This document shows positions 6,546 through 14,865 of a DNA stretch of 58,504 nt, one piece after another. The stretch is from Pyxidicoccus caerfyrddinensis (GTDB lineage Bacteria; Myxococcota; Myxococcia; Myxococcales; Myxococcaceae): contig NZ_JAAIYA010000027.1 of assembly GCF_010894405.1 (NCBI RefSeq), positions 1-58,504 of the forward strand. Direction: 5' to 3'. How positions within the stretch are numbered: the stretch's first letter is position 1; each line of letters starts with the position of its first letter. Under the pieces are notes generated by a model, which was not told where the DNA came from, did no database searches, and was given only the letters and a program-made list of their open reading frames with translations. The position numbers were made by a program, and so were the translations under genes.

Positions 6546-8153
6546 TCACAAGGGCGGCGCATCCGCCTCGGCGCTCCAGGAGCGGCCCCAGCCCAGGTGG
6601 TGGCGGAGCCTGGCGCGCCGCTCGACGTAGTGCTCGGCGGCATGGGCGGCGAGCCTCCCGGAGAGCAGCACCGGAGAGATGCCCATGGAGAGCACCCCCT
6701 GTCCGGCGAGGAAGAGCCCCGGCACCGGCGTGCGGGTGTGGAAGCGGAAGCGACCCGTCTGCCGCGGCGTCATCGCCGGGCCGTAGGGGCCGCCATGCGG
6801 CGCGCGCAGGGAGTCCACCCACGTCAGCGGCGTGGCCACCTCGCGCACGGCGATGTCTCCGACGAGGCCCGGCAGGCGCGCCTCCACCTCGCACAGCATC
6901 CGGTCCGCCAGCGCCTCCTTCCGCGCGTGGTAGCCCTCCCCTCGCGCCTGGGGCGGCACCGAGGCCCAGCGCTCGAACATCGCCTCCGGCACGAAGGTGC
7001 TCACCTCCAACGTCGAACAACCGGGCGGCGCCAGGCGTCCCGCCGTGTCCTTGAGCGAGTTGGACGAGAGGAAGAGCGGAAGCTCCGGCGGCAGCAAGCC
7101 CCGCTCCAGCGGCGCGAAGAGGCCGTCGAGGTCCGTGGAGGGGTAGCTCCAGAGATTCGCCGCGCTCATGCCGTACCGGCGCAAGTCACGCCGCAGGCCG
7201 AGGTAGACGACGGCCATGCCCGTCGACGGCACGGTGCGGGACACGCGCGCCTGGAGCGCCGCGGGCAGGCTCTCGGGGCCCACGAGGTGGCCCAGTGTCA
7301 CGGTGGGGTCCACATCGGACACGACGACATCGGCCTCGAAGGCCTCTCCGTCCTCCAACTCCACGCCGGTGACGACGCCCCGCGAGAGGTGGATGCGCCG
7401 CGCCGCCGCGCCGGTGCGGAACGCGACGCCCCGGGCACGGGCGGCCTCCACCAGGGCCGCGAGCAGGGCCCCGCCCCCACCCCGGGGGAAGAAGGCCCCT
7501 TCGGAGTAGTCCGCGATGACCGCGAGCGCGGCCATCGCGGCCGCGCGGCCCGGAGGCAACCCCCAGTCACCGCCCATCGCGGACAACGCCGCGCGCGCCC
7601 GCTCGTCCTCCAGGTGTCGCCGGAGGAAGTCGCCCCACGTGCCCCGGCTCAGGCGCCACAGCGTGGGCAGCACCCGCAGCGGCCGCAGGTCCGAGGCATG
7701 GTGCCCCGCGCCCCGTGGCCGCGACGCGAGCGCCATCAAGTCCCGCACGCCCGACAGCGTCTCGAAGACCTCGGCGAGGCCCGCGGCCTCCGCCGGGAAG
7801 AGGGCCTGGAGCCGGTCGCGAAAGCGCTCCAGCCCCGCGCAGTTGCGCACCTCGAAGTCCGGGAAGCGGTAGATGTCGAAGCCGTCGGGCTCGAACTCGC
7901 TGAAGAGGGCCGAGGCGTCGATTCCCAGTCCCGCGAGCTGCTCATACATGAGCTGCCCGGGACGGCACCCGCCCACGTAGTTGATGCCGACGTCGAAGGT
8001 GAAGCCCTCGCGCTCGAAGGGCGCCAGGCTGCCGCCCAGCTGCTGCCGCTGCTCCAGGGCCGTCACCTCGAAACCCGAGCGCGCCAGCCAGGCCGCCGCC
8101 GAGAGTCCTCCCGCGCCGGTGCCAATCACCACCGCCTTGAGTGTCCCATCCAT
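6546..8153 (-). CDS. CrtI-like NAD(P)/FAD-dependent oxidoreductase
   Basis: 535 residues from the ATG at 8153 (GGGGAG upstream); an ATG 33 bases further up is possible. The N-terminus KAVVIGTGAGGLSAAAWLA is the dinucleotide-binding fold, followed by the GG doublet region (LEQRQQLGGS) and FDVGINYVGG. The C-terminus has the family signature TPVPGLFLAGQGVLSMGISPVLLSGRLAA. This is the phytoene desaturase/carotenoid isomerase/retinol saturase superfamily of FAD enzymes, acting on long isoprenoid or polyene substrates. No carotenoid genes are adjacent, so the substrate is open. It reads toward the pseudo-caspase gene on the same strand, 78 bp apart; functional linkage is not evident. Confidence 0.88.
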   Translation of the reverse strand: MDGTLKAVVIGTGAGGLSAAAWLARSGFEVTALEQRQQLGGSLAPFEREGFTFDVGINYVGGCRPGQLMYEQLAGLGIDASALFSEFEPDGFDIYRFPDFEVRNCAGLERFRDRLQALFPAEAAGLAEVFETLSGVRDLMALASRPRGAGHHASDLRPLRVLPTLWRLSRGTWGDFLRRHLEDERARAALSAMGGDWGLPPGRAAAMAALAVIADYSEGAFFPRGGGGALLAALVEAARARGVAFRTGAAARRIHLSRGVVTGVELEDGEAFEADVVVSDVDPTVTLGHLVGPESLPAALQARVSRTVPSTGMAVVYLGLRRDLRRYGMSAANLWSYPSTDLDGLFAPLERGLLPPELPLFLSSNSLKDTAGRLAPPGCSTLEVSTFVPEAMFERWASVPPQARGEGYHARKEALADRMLCEVEARLPGLVGDIAVREVATPLTWVDSLRAPHGGPYGPAMTPRQTGRFRFHTRTPVPGLFLAGQGVLSMGISPVLLSGRLAAHAAEHYVERRARLRHHLGWGRSWSAEADAPPL

Positions 8154-8195
8154 GTTCCGGCTCCCCACTCTCTCCGGGCTTCGCAACGCCGAAGC

Positions 8196-8333
8196 TCAAG
8201 GCCCCTGGTTCTCCCGCACGGCGGCGGACGTCTGGCCCAGCTCCGCGGAGAGCAGCACCAACACGTCGTCCAGGGACACCAGGCCCGCCACGCGGCCCTG
8301 CCCGTCGACGATGGGCAGGCGGCGCACGCCGCA
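8196..8333 (-). pseudogene. C-terminal remnant of a CBS-domain protein
   Basis: The minus-strand frame ending at 8196 reads CGVRRLPIVDGQGRVAGLVS then LDDVLVLLSAELG, the end of a CBS domain as seen in BON/CBS stress proteins (GVRRLPVVD...G(I/L)V..DDLL). Upstream the frame continues (CIPARGCAAYLEGGRARGVPAIGP) with no CBS similarity and no plausible start, so the first CBS motif and the N-terminus are missing. It looks like the tail of a deleted gene. It ends 42 bp before the oxidoreductase start. Confidence 0.6.
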
Positions 8334-8546
8334 CGGCCCGATGGCGGGGACTCCCCGCGCACGTCCTCCTTCCAGGTATGCAGCGCACCCCCGCGCCGGG
8401 ATGCAACCCGCCGGAGCAGGGGGCATGGGGAGCGCTGCCCCTCCATCTCGGGGACTGGAAAGGACCTGCGCCGTGCCGGGTGGCGGGCGGCGCACCTACC
8501 TTGGATGAGGCACGACGGCGGAGCCGTGCAACCGAGGAGACAGCGC

Positions 8547-9371
8547 ATGGAGACGACACCGTCACGCGAGGCGCCACGGGCCCCCCACCCTCCCCTGGAG
8601 CGGCCGACGTCCCTGCTGGGGCCGGCCCTCGGCGCGGGGGTGACCATGGGCCCCTCGCTGGTGCTGGACCTCGCGTGGGCCTCGGCGATGACGGCGGTCA
8701 TGCTCGGCGGGCGCCCGCGGAGCCGGCTGCTCCGGGTGGTCACCTCGGTGGCGTCGCTCATGCCGTGGAGCTGGCTGCTGCTTCGCCCGTGGATGCTGTA
8801 CTGGGGCGCGAGCGCGGAGGAGGTCACCCGCGCCCTGCCCGGAGACGGGCTCGTCCCCAACCCGGTGGGCGGGAGCACGCGCGCCGTCACCATCCACGCC
8901 CGTCCCGAGGACGTGTGGCCGTGGCTGGTGCAGCTCGGCTACGGCCGCGGGGGCTGGTACAGCTACGACGTGCTGGAGCAGGCCGCGGGGGCCGCGCGGT
9001 TCGTCGAGGGCCACTCCGCGGACCACGTGCTTCCCCAGCTCCAGGGGCTGAAGGTCGGTGACGTCATTCCGATGAGTCGCTGGACGGGGATGCAGGTGGT
9101 GGAGCTGGAGCCCGCGCGCGCGCTCGTCCTGCGGTCGGCAATTGACGACGAGGCCCCGGCCTGGGGCATGTCGAGCTGGGCGTTCGTGCTCGAACCCGTG
9201 GGTGAGGGAAGGACGCGTCTGCTCGTGCGCGGGCGGGCGGGCGCGGACCCGCGAAGGTGGGTGGCGAGGGCGCTCGGCCAGCTCATCGAGCTCCCGCACT
9301 TCGTCATGGAGCGGAAGATGCTGCTCGGTTTGAAGGCGCGGGCCGAGCGGGCGAGCCCTTTCAGCTGTTGA
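8547..9371 (+). CDS. SRPBCC (START-like) ligand-binding protein with hydrophobic N-terminus
   Basis: 274 residues; the ATG at 8547 follows CGAGGAGA. Residues 25-90 hold two hydrophobic stretches (GAGVTMGPSLVLDLAWASAMTAVML and VVTSVASLMPWSWLLLRPWML), so it may be membrane-bound. From about residue 110: TRAVTIHARPEDVWPWLVQLGYGRGGWYSYD, then a helix-grip fold typical of polyketide cyclase/START-like proteins (SSWAFVLEPVGEGRTRLLVRGR). Members bind lipids or other hydrophobic ligands; the ligand here is unknown. It stands alone on its strand and its stop overlaps the convergent ferritin-like gene by 11 bases. Confidence 0.8.
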   Translation: METTPSREAPRAPHPPLERPTSLLGPALGAGVTMGPSLVLDLAWASAMTAVMLGGRPRSRLLRVVTSVASLMPWSWLLLRPWMLYWGASAEEVTRALPGDGLVPNPVGGSTRAVTIHARPEDVWPWLVQLGYGRGGWYSYDVLEQAAGAARFVEGHSADHVLPQLQGLKVGDVIPMSRWTGMQVVELEPARALVLRSAIDDEAPAWGMSSWAFVLEPVGEGRTRLLVRGRAGADPRRWVARALGQLIELPHFVMERKMLLGLKARAERASPFSC

Positions 9372-9927
9372 GCATGGGGCGGCCCTGGTGCGCGACGAGG
9401 AGGTCATGCATGTCATTGGCATGCTCCTCCTCCTTGGCGAGGATTTCCTCCAGCATCCGCCGCGTGGTCGGGTCGTGGTTGGCGAAGTAGCGGACCATCT
9501 CCCGGTAGGTCTCGATGGCGATGCGCTCGGCGACGAGGTTCTCTCGAATCATCTCCACCAGGTTCTGTCCCTCGGCATACTCGCTCGCGCTGCGCGTCAG
9601 CAGCCCGTCGGGGTTGAAGTTCGCCTTGCCGCCGAGCTGGTTGATTCGCTCGGCGAGCATGAGGGCGTGCTGCTGCTCCTCGCGCGCGTGCTGGCCGAAC
9701 TCCCGCTTCACCGATTCGCTGTTGATGCCCACCGCGCCCACGTAGTGGGCGGTGTAGCGGAGCACGCACACGATTTCCGTGGCCAGCGCGTCGTTGAGCA
9801 GCGCGATGGTGGCCGCCACGTCGCCCTCGTAGCCCGAGGTGAGCGAGCCCTCCTCCAGGTGCGCGCGTGCGCGACGGCGAATCTCCTGGATGTCCGTGAC
9901 GAAGGGATTCTGAAGCTGGTCGGCCAT
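9361..9927 (-). CDS. Ferritin-like (bacterioferritin/Dps-type) protein
   Basis: 188 residues from the ATG at 9927, preceded by GGGAG. It is a four-helix bundle with the expected metal ligands: ALATEIVCVLRYTAHY (helix A, Glu), HAREEQQHALMLAERI (helix B, ExxH), VAERIAIETYREMVRYF (helix C, Glu) and LAKEEEHANDMHDLL (helix D, ExxH). These are diiron/ferroxidase positions of bacterioferritin-like proteins. Likely role is iron storage or protection from oxidative damage in the cytoplasm. An unusually long N-terminal segment (about 45 residues) precedes helix A. It is followed on the left by the convergent SRPBCC gene and is separated from the P-type ATPase by 157 bp in which I see nothing. Confidence 0.85.
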   Translation of the reverse strand: MADQLQNPFVTDIQEIRRRARAHLEEGSLTSGYEGDVAATIALLNDALATEIVCVLRYTAHYVGAVGINSESVKREFGQHAREEQQHALMLAERINQLGGKANFNPDGLLTRSASEYAEGQNLVEMIRENLVAERIAIETYREMVRYFANHDPTTRRMLEEILAKEEEHANDMHDLLVAHQGRPMLNS

Positions 9928-10084
9928 GGCATCTCCCGAGCGTCCCCGCCCTCCCGGGCCGGCGGATGCGCGGCCGGGCCGGAAGTCCGGGAAGGGTTTC
10001 GGAAGAAACTGGGGAGGCGGAAGGCGGGACGCAGCAGGCACGCGCGTTCCGCGAGCCGCCGCACGCCCGGGCGCCGCTCCCGCC

Positions 10085-12880
10085 TCACGACGGAGGACGG
10101 CCCTCCCGCACCACCAGCCGAGGCGCCGTCCGCCCCGCCGCACTCCGCTCGCCCTTCCCCGGAGCAGCGGGTGCCGGCAACCCGTCCCGAGCCCGCCCAC
10201 CCGCGCGGGGCCGGGAGCGGCGGACCCACGCCTTGCGCGCCTCCTCCAGCGCCAGCATCCCCACGGCGAACGGCAACATGAAGAGCCACGTGCCCCCTGG
10301 CAGCGGAGCCGTGGCGAAGACGCGGTTGCCCCACGGCGTGTAGACGAGCAAGAGGAGCAGCAGCAGCTCCACCCCCACGCCCAGCAGCAGCAGCGGGTTG
10401 TCGCGCGGCCGCACGGGGAAGGTGGGCGCGCGCTCCGTCCGGCACAGGAGCACGTTGGCCACCTGCATCACCACGATGGCGCCCAGGCACGCGGCCATCC
10501 CCTGGAGGTGCAGCGGGGAGTTCCACGGCAGCGGTGCACCGTAGCGCCAGCCGCCGCGCTCCAGCACGAAGAAGAAGGTGGCCATGGCGGCCGTGGCCTC
10601 CATCCCCCCGAGGAAGAGATAGGCGCGCAAGAGCAGCGGCGCGTCCAGCAGCCGCTTCCGGAAGTCCGAGGGCGGCTGGCGCATCACCCGGGCATGGGGC
10701 GGCTCCGCCCCCAGTGCCAGCGCGGGCAGCATGTCCGTGCCCAGGTCCACCGCGAGGATTTGCAGGATGCTCAGCGGCAGGGGAATCCGCAGCAGCACGA
10801 AGGCCAGGTAGGGGACGATTTCCGGGACGTTGGAGGAGAGGATGTACGTGAGGAACTTGCGGATGTTGGAGTAGACGGCGCGCCCCTCCTCCACCGCGGC
10901 GACGATGCTGGCGAAGTTGTCGTCCGTGAGCACCACGTCCGCGGCCTCGCGCGCCACATCCGTGCCCGACAGCCCCATGGCGATGCCGATGTGCGCCTCC
11001 TTCAGCGCGGGCGCGTCGTTCACCCCATCTCCGGTGACGGCCACCACCTCCCGCTTGCGCTTGAGGGCCATCACCACGCGCCGCTTGTCCACCGGGGCCA
11101 CGCGGGCGAAGACAATCTCGGGCGCATCCAGCGCGAGCTGGAGCTGCACGTCCGACAGCCGCCGCAGCTCCTCGCTTGTGAGCACCACCGGCCGCTCCGT
11201 GCGCACCAGCCCCGCCTGCCGCGCCACCGCCTCCGCCGTGCGCGGGTGGTCCCCGGTGACGAGGATGACGCGGATGCCCGCCTCGCGGCAGCGCCGGAGG
11301 GCCCCCGGCACCGCGGGACGGATGGGGTCCTCCATTCCCACCAGCCCCGAAAGCACCAGTCCCTCCTCCCAGTGCTCCCGCTCCACGCCCTCCGCCAGGG
11401 GGCGGTACGCGAAGGTCAGCACGCGCAGGCCCTCGCGCGCGAGCACCTCGCCCGCGCTCCGGAAGCGCTCCGCCACCTCGGGCGTCAGCGGCCGCACACC
11501 GTCCTCCGTCTCCACCTCCCGGCACAGGGGCAGCACCGCCTCCAGCGCGCCCTTTGTGTGGAGGACGCGGCCCGCGGGCAGGCGGTGCAGGGTGGACAGG
11601 CGCTTGCGCTCGGGGTCGAAGGACAGCTCGTCCTCGCGCGGCGCCGTTGGCTGCCCCGGCAGCGCGCGGGTGCCCAGGTGCACCAGCGCCAGCTCCATCG
11701 GGTCGCCGACCAGCGTCGGCTCGCCATTCCGGCGCACCTCCTGCAGCGTGTGGCACGAGCGCGCCCCCTCGAAGAGGCGCCGGTGGGGGCCGACCAGCGC
11801 GCGCAGCGCCTCGGGCGAGGTAGCGTGGCGCCCGCTGTCGACGAAGACGGCGCGCGCCTCCATCCGGTTCTCCGTGAGGGTGCCCGTCTTGTCGGTGCAG
11901 ATGACGGTGGCCGAGCCCAGCGTCTCCACGGAGACGAGGTTTCTCACCACCACGTTGCGCTTCGCCATGCGCTGCGAGGCCATGGCCAGCGACAGGGTGA
12001 CGGTGGGCAGGAGCCCCTCGGGCACGTTGGCCACGATGATGCCAATGGCGAACAGCACGTTCTCCCAGGTCGGCAGCCCCAGCGCGCGGCCGATGAGGAA
12101 GAAGGCGCCGCCGAGCACCGTGGCCAGCACCGCGACGATGCGGCCCAGCCGGACGATTTCCCGCTGCAGCGGGGAGAGCTCCGCCGTCGTCGCTTGCGTG
12201 AGGTGGGCAATCTTCCCGAACTCGGTCTGCATGCCGGTGGCGAAGACGAGCGCCCGCAGCCGTCCGCTGGTGAGGAAGGTGCCCGCCAGCACCACGTTGG
12301 GGCTGTGCAGCAGTTGCTCCTCCTGGCTGGGCCCGGCCTCGCGAGGCTCCGCGGCGGACTCGCCGGTGATGGTGGCGTTGTTCACCTGCGCGGCGTGGGC
12401 CTCCAGCACGCGCGCGTCCGCGGGCACCTGGTCCCCCGCCTCCAGCACGAACACGTCCCCGGGCACCAGCGCGGCGGCCGACAGCAGTGAGAGCTCGCCG
12501 TCGCGCAGCACCTTCACCGCGTCCGGCAGCAGCCGGCGCAGCGACTGGAGGGCCCGCTCCGCCCGGTATTCCTGGACGAAGGAGAACAGCCCATTGATGA
12601 CGATGACGCCCAGGATGGCGAAGCCCAGCGTCCCCATCCCCTGCCCCGGCTCCCGCCACGCCGACAGGAAGGCCAGGGCCGCGGCCACCCAGAGCACGAG
12701 CGCGAAGAAGTGGGTGAACTGCCGCAGGAGCCGGCGCGCCAGCGACTCCTGCTCGGCACGGGAGACCTGGTTGGGCCCGAACTCGCGCAGGCGGCGCTCC
12801 ACCTCCGCGGTGGCGAGCCCCTCGGCGCGGCTGTCCAGGCTGCGCAGGCTCTCGTCCACCGTGAGGTGATGAATCTTCAT
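10085..12880 (-). CDS. Cation-transporting P-type ATPase (P2-type)
   Basis: 931 residues. Features in order: N-terminal cation-ATPase domain (HHLTVDESLRSLDSRAEGL), TM1-2, actuator motif TGES (about residue 184), TM4 motif VANVPEGLLPTVTLSLAMAS, phosphorylation motif DKTGTLT with Asp330, nucleotide domain with KGA, TGDHPRTAE and the hinge VTGDGVNDAPAL, then six C-terminal membrane segments. PEGLLPT and the VRNLVSVETLGS stretch are closest to the P2C/Na,K-ATPase-like and bacterial P2 groups; the ion is not certain. It overlaps the upstream CoA-transferase/GNAT gene by ATGA, so the pair is translationally coupled. The last 40 residues are Arg/Pro-rich. Confidence 0.9.
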   Translation of the reverse strand: MKIHHLTVDESLRSLDSRAEGLATAEVERRLREFGPNQVSRAEQESLARRLLRQFTHFFALVLWVAAALAFLSAWREPGQGMGTLGFAILGVIVINGLFSFVQEYRAERALQSLRRLLPDAVKVLRDGELSLLSAAALVPGDVFVLEAGDQVPADARVLEAHAAQVNNATITGESAAEPREAGPSQEEQLLHSPNVVLAGTFLTSGRLRALVFATGMQTEFGKIAHLTQATTAELSPLQREIVRLGRIVAVLATVLGGAFFLIGRALGLPTWENVLFAIGIIVANVPEGLLPTVTLSLAMASQRMAKRNVVVRNLVSVETLGSATVICTDKTGTLTENRMEARAVFVDSGRHATSPEALRALVGPHRRLFEGARSCHTLQEVRRNGEPTLVGDPMELALVHLGTRALPGQPTAPREDELSFDPERKRLSTLHRLPAGRVLHTKGALEAVLPLCREVETEDGVRPLTPEVAERFRSAGEVLAREGLRVLTFAYRPLAEGVEREHWEEGLVLSGLVGMEDPIRPAVPGALRRCREAGIRVILVTGDHPRTAEAVARQAGLVRTERPVVLTSEELRRLSDVQLQLALDAPEIVFARVAPVDKRRVVMALKRKREVVAVTGDGVNDAPALKEAHIGIAMGLSGTDVAREAADVVLTDDNFASIVAAVEEGRAVYSNIRKFLTYILSSNVPEIVPYLAFVLLRIPLPLSILQILAVDLGTDMLPALALGAEPPHARVMRQPPSDFRKRLLDAPLLLRAYLFLGGMEATAAMATFFFVLERGGWRYGAPLPWNSPLHLQGMAACLGAIVVMQVANVLLCRTERAPTFPVRPRDNPLLLLGVGVELLLLLLLVYTPWGNRVFATAPLPGGTWLFMLPFAVGMLALEEARKAWVRRSRPRAGGRARDGLPAPAAPGKGERSAAGRTAPRLVVREGRPPS

Positions 12881-14733
12881 GGGCCCGTCGGGAAGCGCAG
12901 CTCCAGGTGGTACACGCCGTCCTCGCGGAGCGTGCGGATGGGCAGGCCGCTCTCCTGGAAGACGTCCAGCATGGGCTTGTTCGTCACCAGCACGTCCGCC
13001 TGGAAGCCGGGGATGCCGCGCGCGGCGGCGGCCTCGCGGATGCGCCGCATCAGCACCGTGCCCACGCCCCGGCCCTGCCAGTCATCGCGCACCACGAAGG
13101 CCACGTCCGCCAGCCGCGTGGCCGGGTCCACGTCGTAGCGCACCACGCCCACCACCTCGTCCGTCCCCGGCGGGCAGGCCACCAGCGCCATGCTGTGCTC
13201 GTAGTCGAGGTCGACCAGCCGCTGCATCTCCTCGTGCGGGTGCGTCTTCTTCAGCTCCAGGAAGCGCCGGTAGCAGCTGTCGCTGGACAGGCCGTACATC
13301 AACTCCTGCAGCGCGCGCTCGTCGGTGATTCGCGCCGGGCGGATGAGCAGCGCGTCCCCGGACAGCGAGTGCTCCAGCCGCGCCTCGGCCCACGGGTAGC
13401 GCGCGCGGGGCACCACCTGGTCCGGCAGCACCCACCTGCGGCCCTTGGCCGCCGCCATCAGCTCGCCGCGGAAGTCCGGGTGGGCGATGTCGATGAGCGC
13501 CAGCGCGCGCTCGCGGATGTTCTTCCCCCACAGGTCCGCCACGCCGTACTCCGTCACCACGTAGTGCACGTCGCCCCGGCTGGTGACGACGCCCGTGCCC
13601 GGCTCCAGCGCCGCCTGGATGCGGCTCACCGTGCCGCCCTTCGCCGTCGAGGGCAGCGCGATGATGGGCTTTCCACCCCGGCTCCGGCGCGCCCCGCGCA
13701 GGAAGTCCACCTGCCCGCCGATGCCCGAGTAGAAGCACCCGCCCAGCGTGTCCGCCGCCACCTGGCCCGTGAGGTCCACCGCCAGCGCGCCGTTGATGGC
13801 AATCATGGTGTCGTTGCCCGCCACGGTCAGCGGGTCATTGGTGAAGTCGCTCGGCCGCATCTCGATGGCCGGATTCTCATGGGCCCACGCATAGAGCTCG
13901 CGGCTGCCCATGATGAAGGACGTCACCAGCTTGCCCGGCAGGAGCGTCTTCTTCCGCCCGGTGATGACGCCCGCCTCCACCAGGCGCATGACGCCGTCGG
14001 ACAGCATCTCCGTGTGGACACCCAGCTCGTGGTGGCCGCCCAGCTGGGCCAGCACCGCGTCCGGAATCTTCCCGATGCCAGTCTGAAGCGTGGCCCCGTC
14101 CGGAATCATCCGCGCGAGGTGCGCGCCAATCTGCCGGGAGACTTCGTCCGCTGCTTCCGGGTGCGCCTCCAGCAGGGGCGAGTCCACCGGCACCAGGTGG
14201 TGGATGCGGCGCACGTCCAGGAACGAGTCCCCGTGCGTGCGGGGCATGTTCGGGTTCACCTCCGCGATGAGCAGCGTGGCGGCGTCCACCGCGCCGCGCA
14301 CGATGTCCACGGACACACCGAGGCTGACGTAGCCGTGGGCATCCGGCGGGCTCACCTGGAGCAGCGCCACGTCGATGCGCACGCGGCGGCTCCGGATGAG
14401 CTCCGGAATCTCCGACAGGAACACCGGCATGAAGTCCGCGCGGCCCTCCTGCACGGCCTGGCGCACGTTGGAGCCGATGAAGAAGGCGGTGTGGCGGAAG
14501 CGCCGCGCGTGCTCGGGCTCCACATAGGGCGCCGGGCCGAGCGTGAGCAGGTGCACCACCTCGTTGTCGGCCAGGTGCTCACCCTTCTCGACCAGGGCCC
14601 GCACCAGCGTCACCGGCTCCGCCGCCCCCGAGCCGATGAGGATGCGCCTCCCCGGGAGGATGCCGCGAATCGCCTGCTCGGCCGTCACCACCCTGTCCGC
14701 GTACCGCTGGCGCCAGTCCTGTTGCTCGTGCAT
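12877..14733 (-). CDS. Acetyl-CoA hydrolase/CoA-transferase fused to a GNAT acetyltransferase domain
   Basis: 618 residues. Residues 1-430 are an acetyl-CoA hydrolase/4-hydroxybutyrate CoA-transferase-type enzyme (GRRILIGSGAAEPVTL, GIGKIPDAVL, HTEMLSDG, and VVTEYGVADLWG carrying the conserved Glu that forms the CoA thioester). Residues about 445-615 are a GNAT fold (IRPARITDERALQELMYGLS, VAFVVRDDWQGRGVGTVLMRR with the acetyl-CoA pyrophosphate loop Q/RxxGxG/A). The CoA part moves or cleaves CoA from a short acyl group; the GNAT part may acetylate a protein or metabolite using acetyl-CoA. Overlap with the P-type ATPase start (ATGA) suggests a common transcript. 132 bp to the next gene show nothing notable. 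Confidence 0.88.
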   Translation of the reverse strand: MHEQQDWRQRYADRVVTAEQAIRGILPGRRILIGSGAAEPVTLVRALVEKGEHLADNEVVHLLTLGPAPYVEPEHARRFRHTAFFIGSNVRQAVQEGRADFMPVFLSEIPELIRSRRVRIDVALLQVSPPDAHGYVSLGVSVDIVRGAVDAATLLIAEVNPNMPRTHGDSFLDVRRIHHLVPVDSPLLEAHPEAADEVSRQIGAHLARMIPDGATLQTGIGKIPDAVLAQLGGHHELGVHTEMLSDGVMRLVEAGVITGRKKTLLPGKLVTSFIMGSRELYAWAHENPAIEMRPSDFTNDPLTVAGNDTMIAINGALAVDLTGQVAADTLGGCFYSGIGGQVDFLRGARRSRGGKPIIALPSTAKGGTVSRIQAALEPGTGVVTSRGDVHYVVTEYGVADLWGKNIRERALALIDIAHPDFRGELMAAAKGRRWVLPDQVVPRARYPWAEARLEHSLSGDALLIRPARITDERALQELMYGLSSDSCYRRFLELKKTHPHEEMQRLVDLDYEHSMALVACPPGTDEVVGVVRYDVDPATRLADVAFVVRDDWQGRGVGTVLMRRIREAAAARGIPGFQADVLVTNKPMLDVFQESGLPIRTLREDGVYHLELRFPTGP

Positions 14734-14865
14734 GCCCCTGCGTTAAGCATCGCGCGTTCCGACGGCCCGAGTGGCGGCCTGGCACCACGAGGCGCAGTCC
14801 CTGCGCGGCGGCAGCCGCGGCCACGCAACCGTTGCACCGCCCTGCTCCCTGCCTGCCACCACGCC

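Noticed and set aside
6060..8546. Very long rightward reading frame upstream of the SRPBCC gene
   Set aside because: It is antisense to the pseudo-caspase and CrtI-like genes and rich in Arg/His/Gly as expected for a shadow; only the part from 8547 has family features and a ribosome-binding site.
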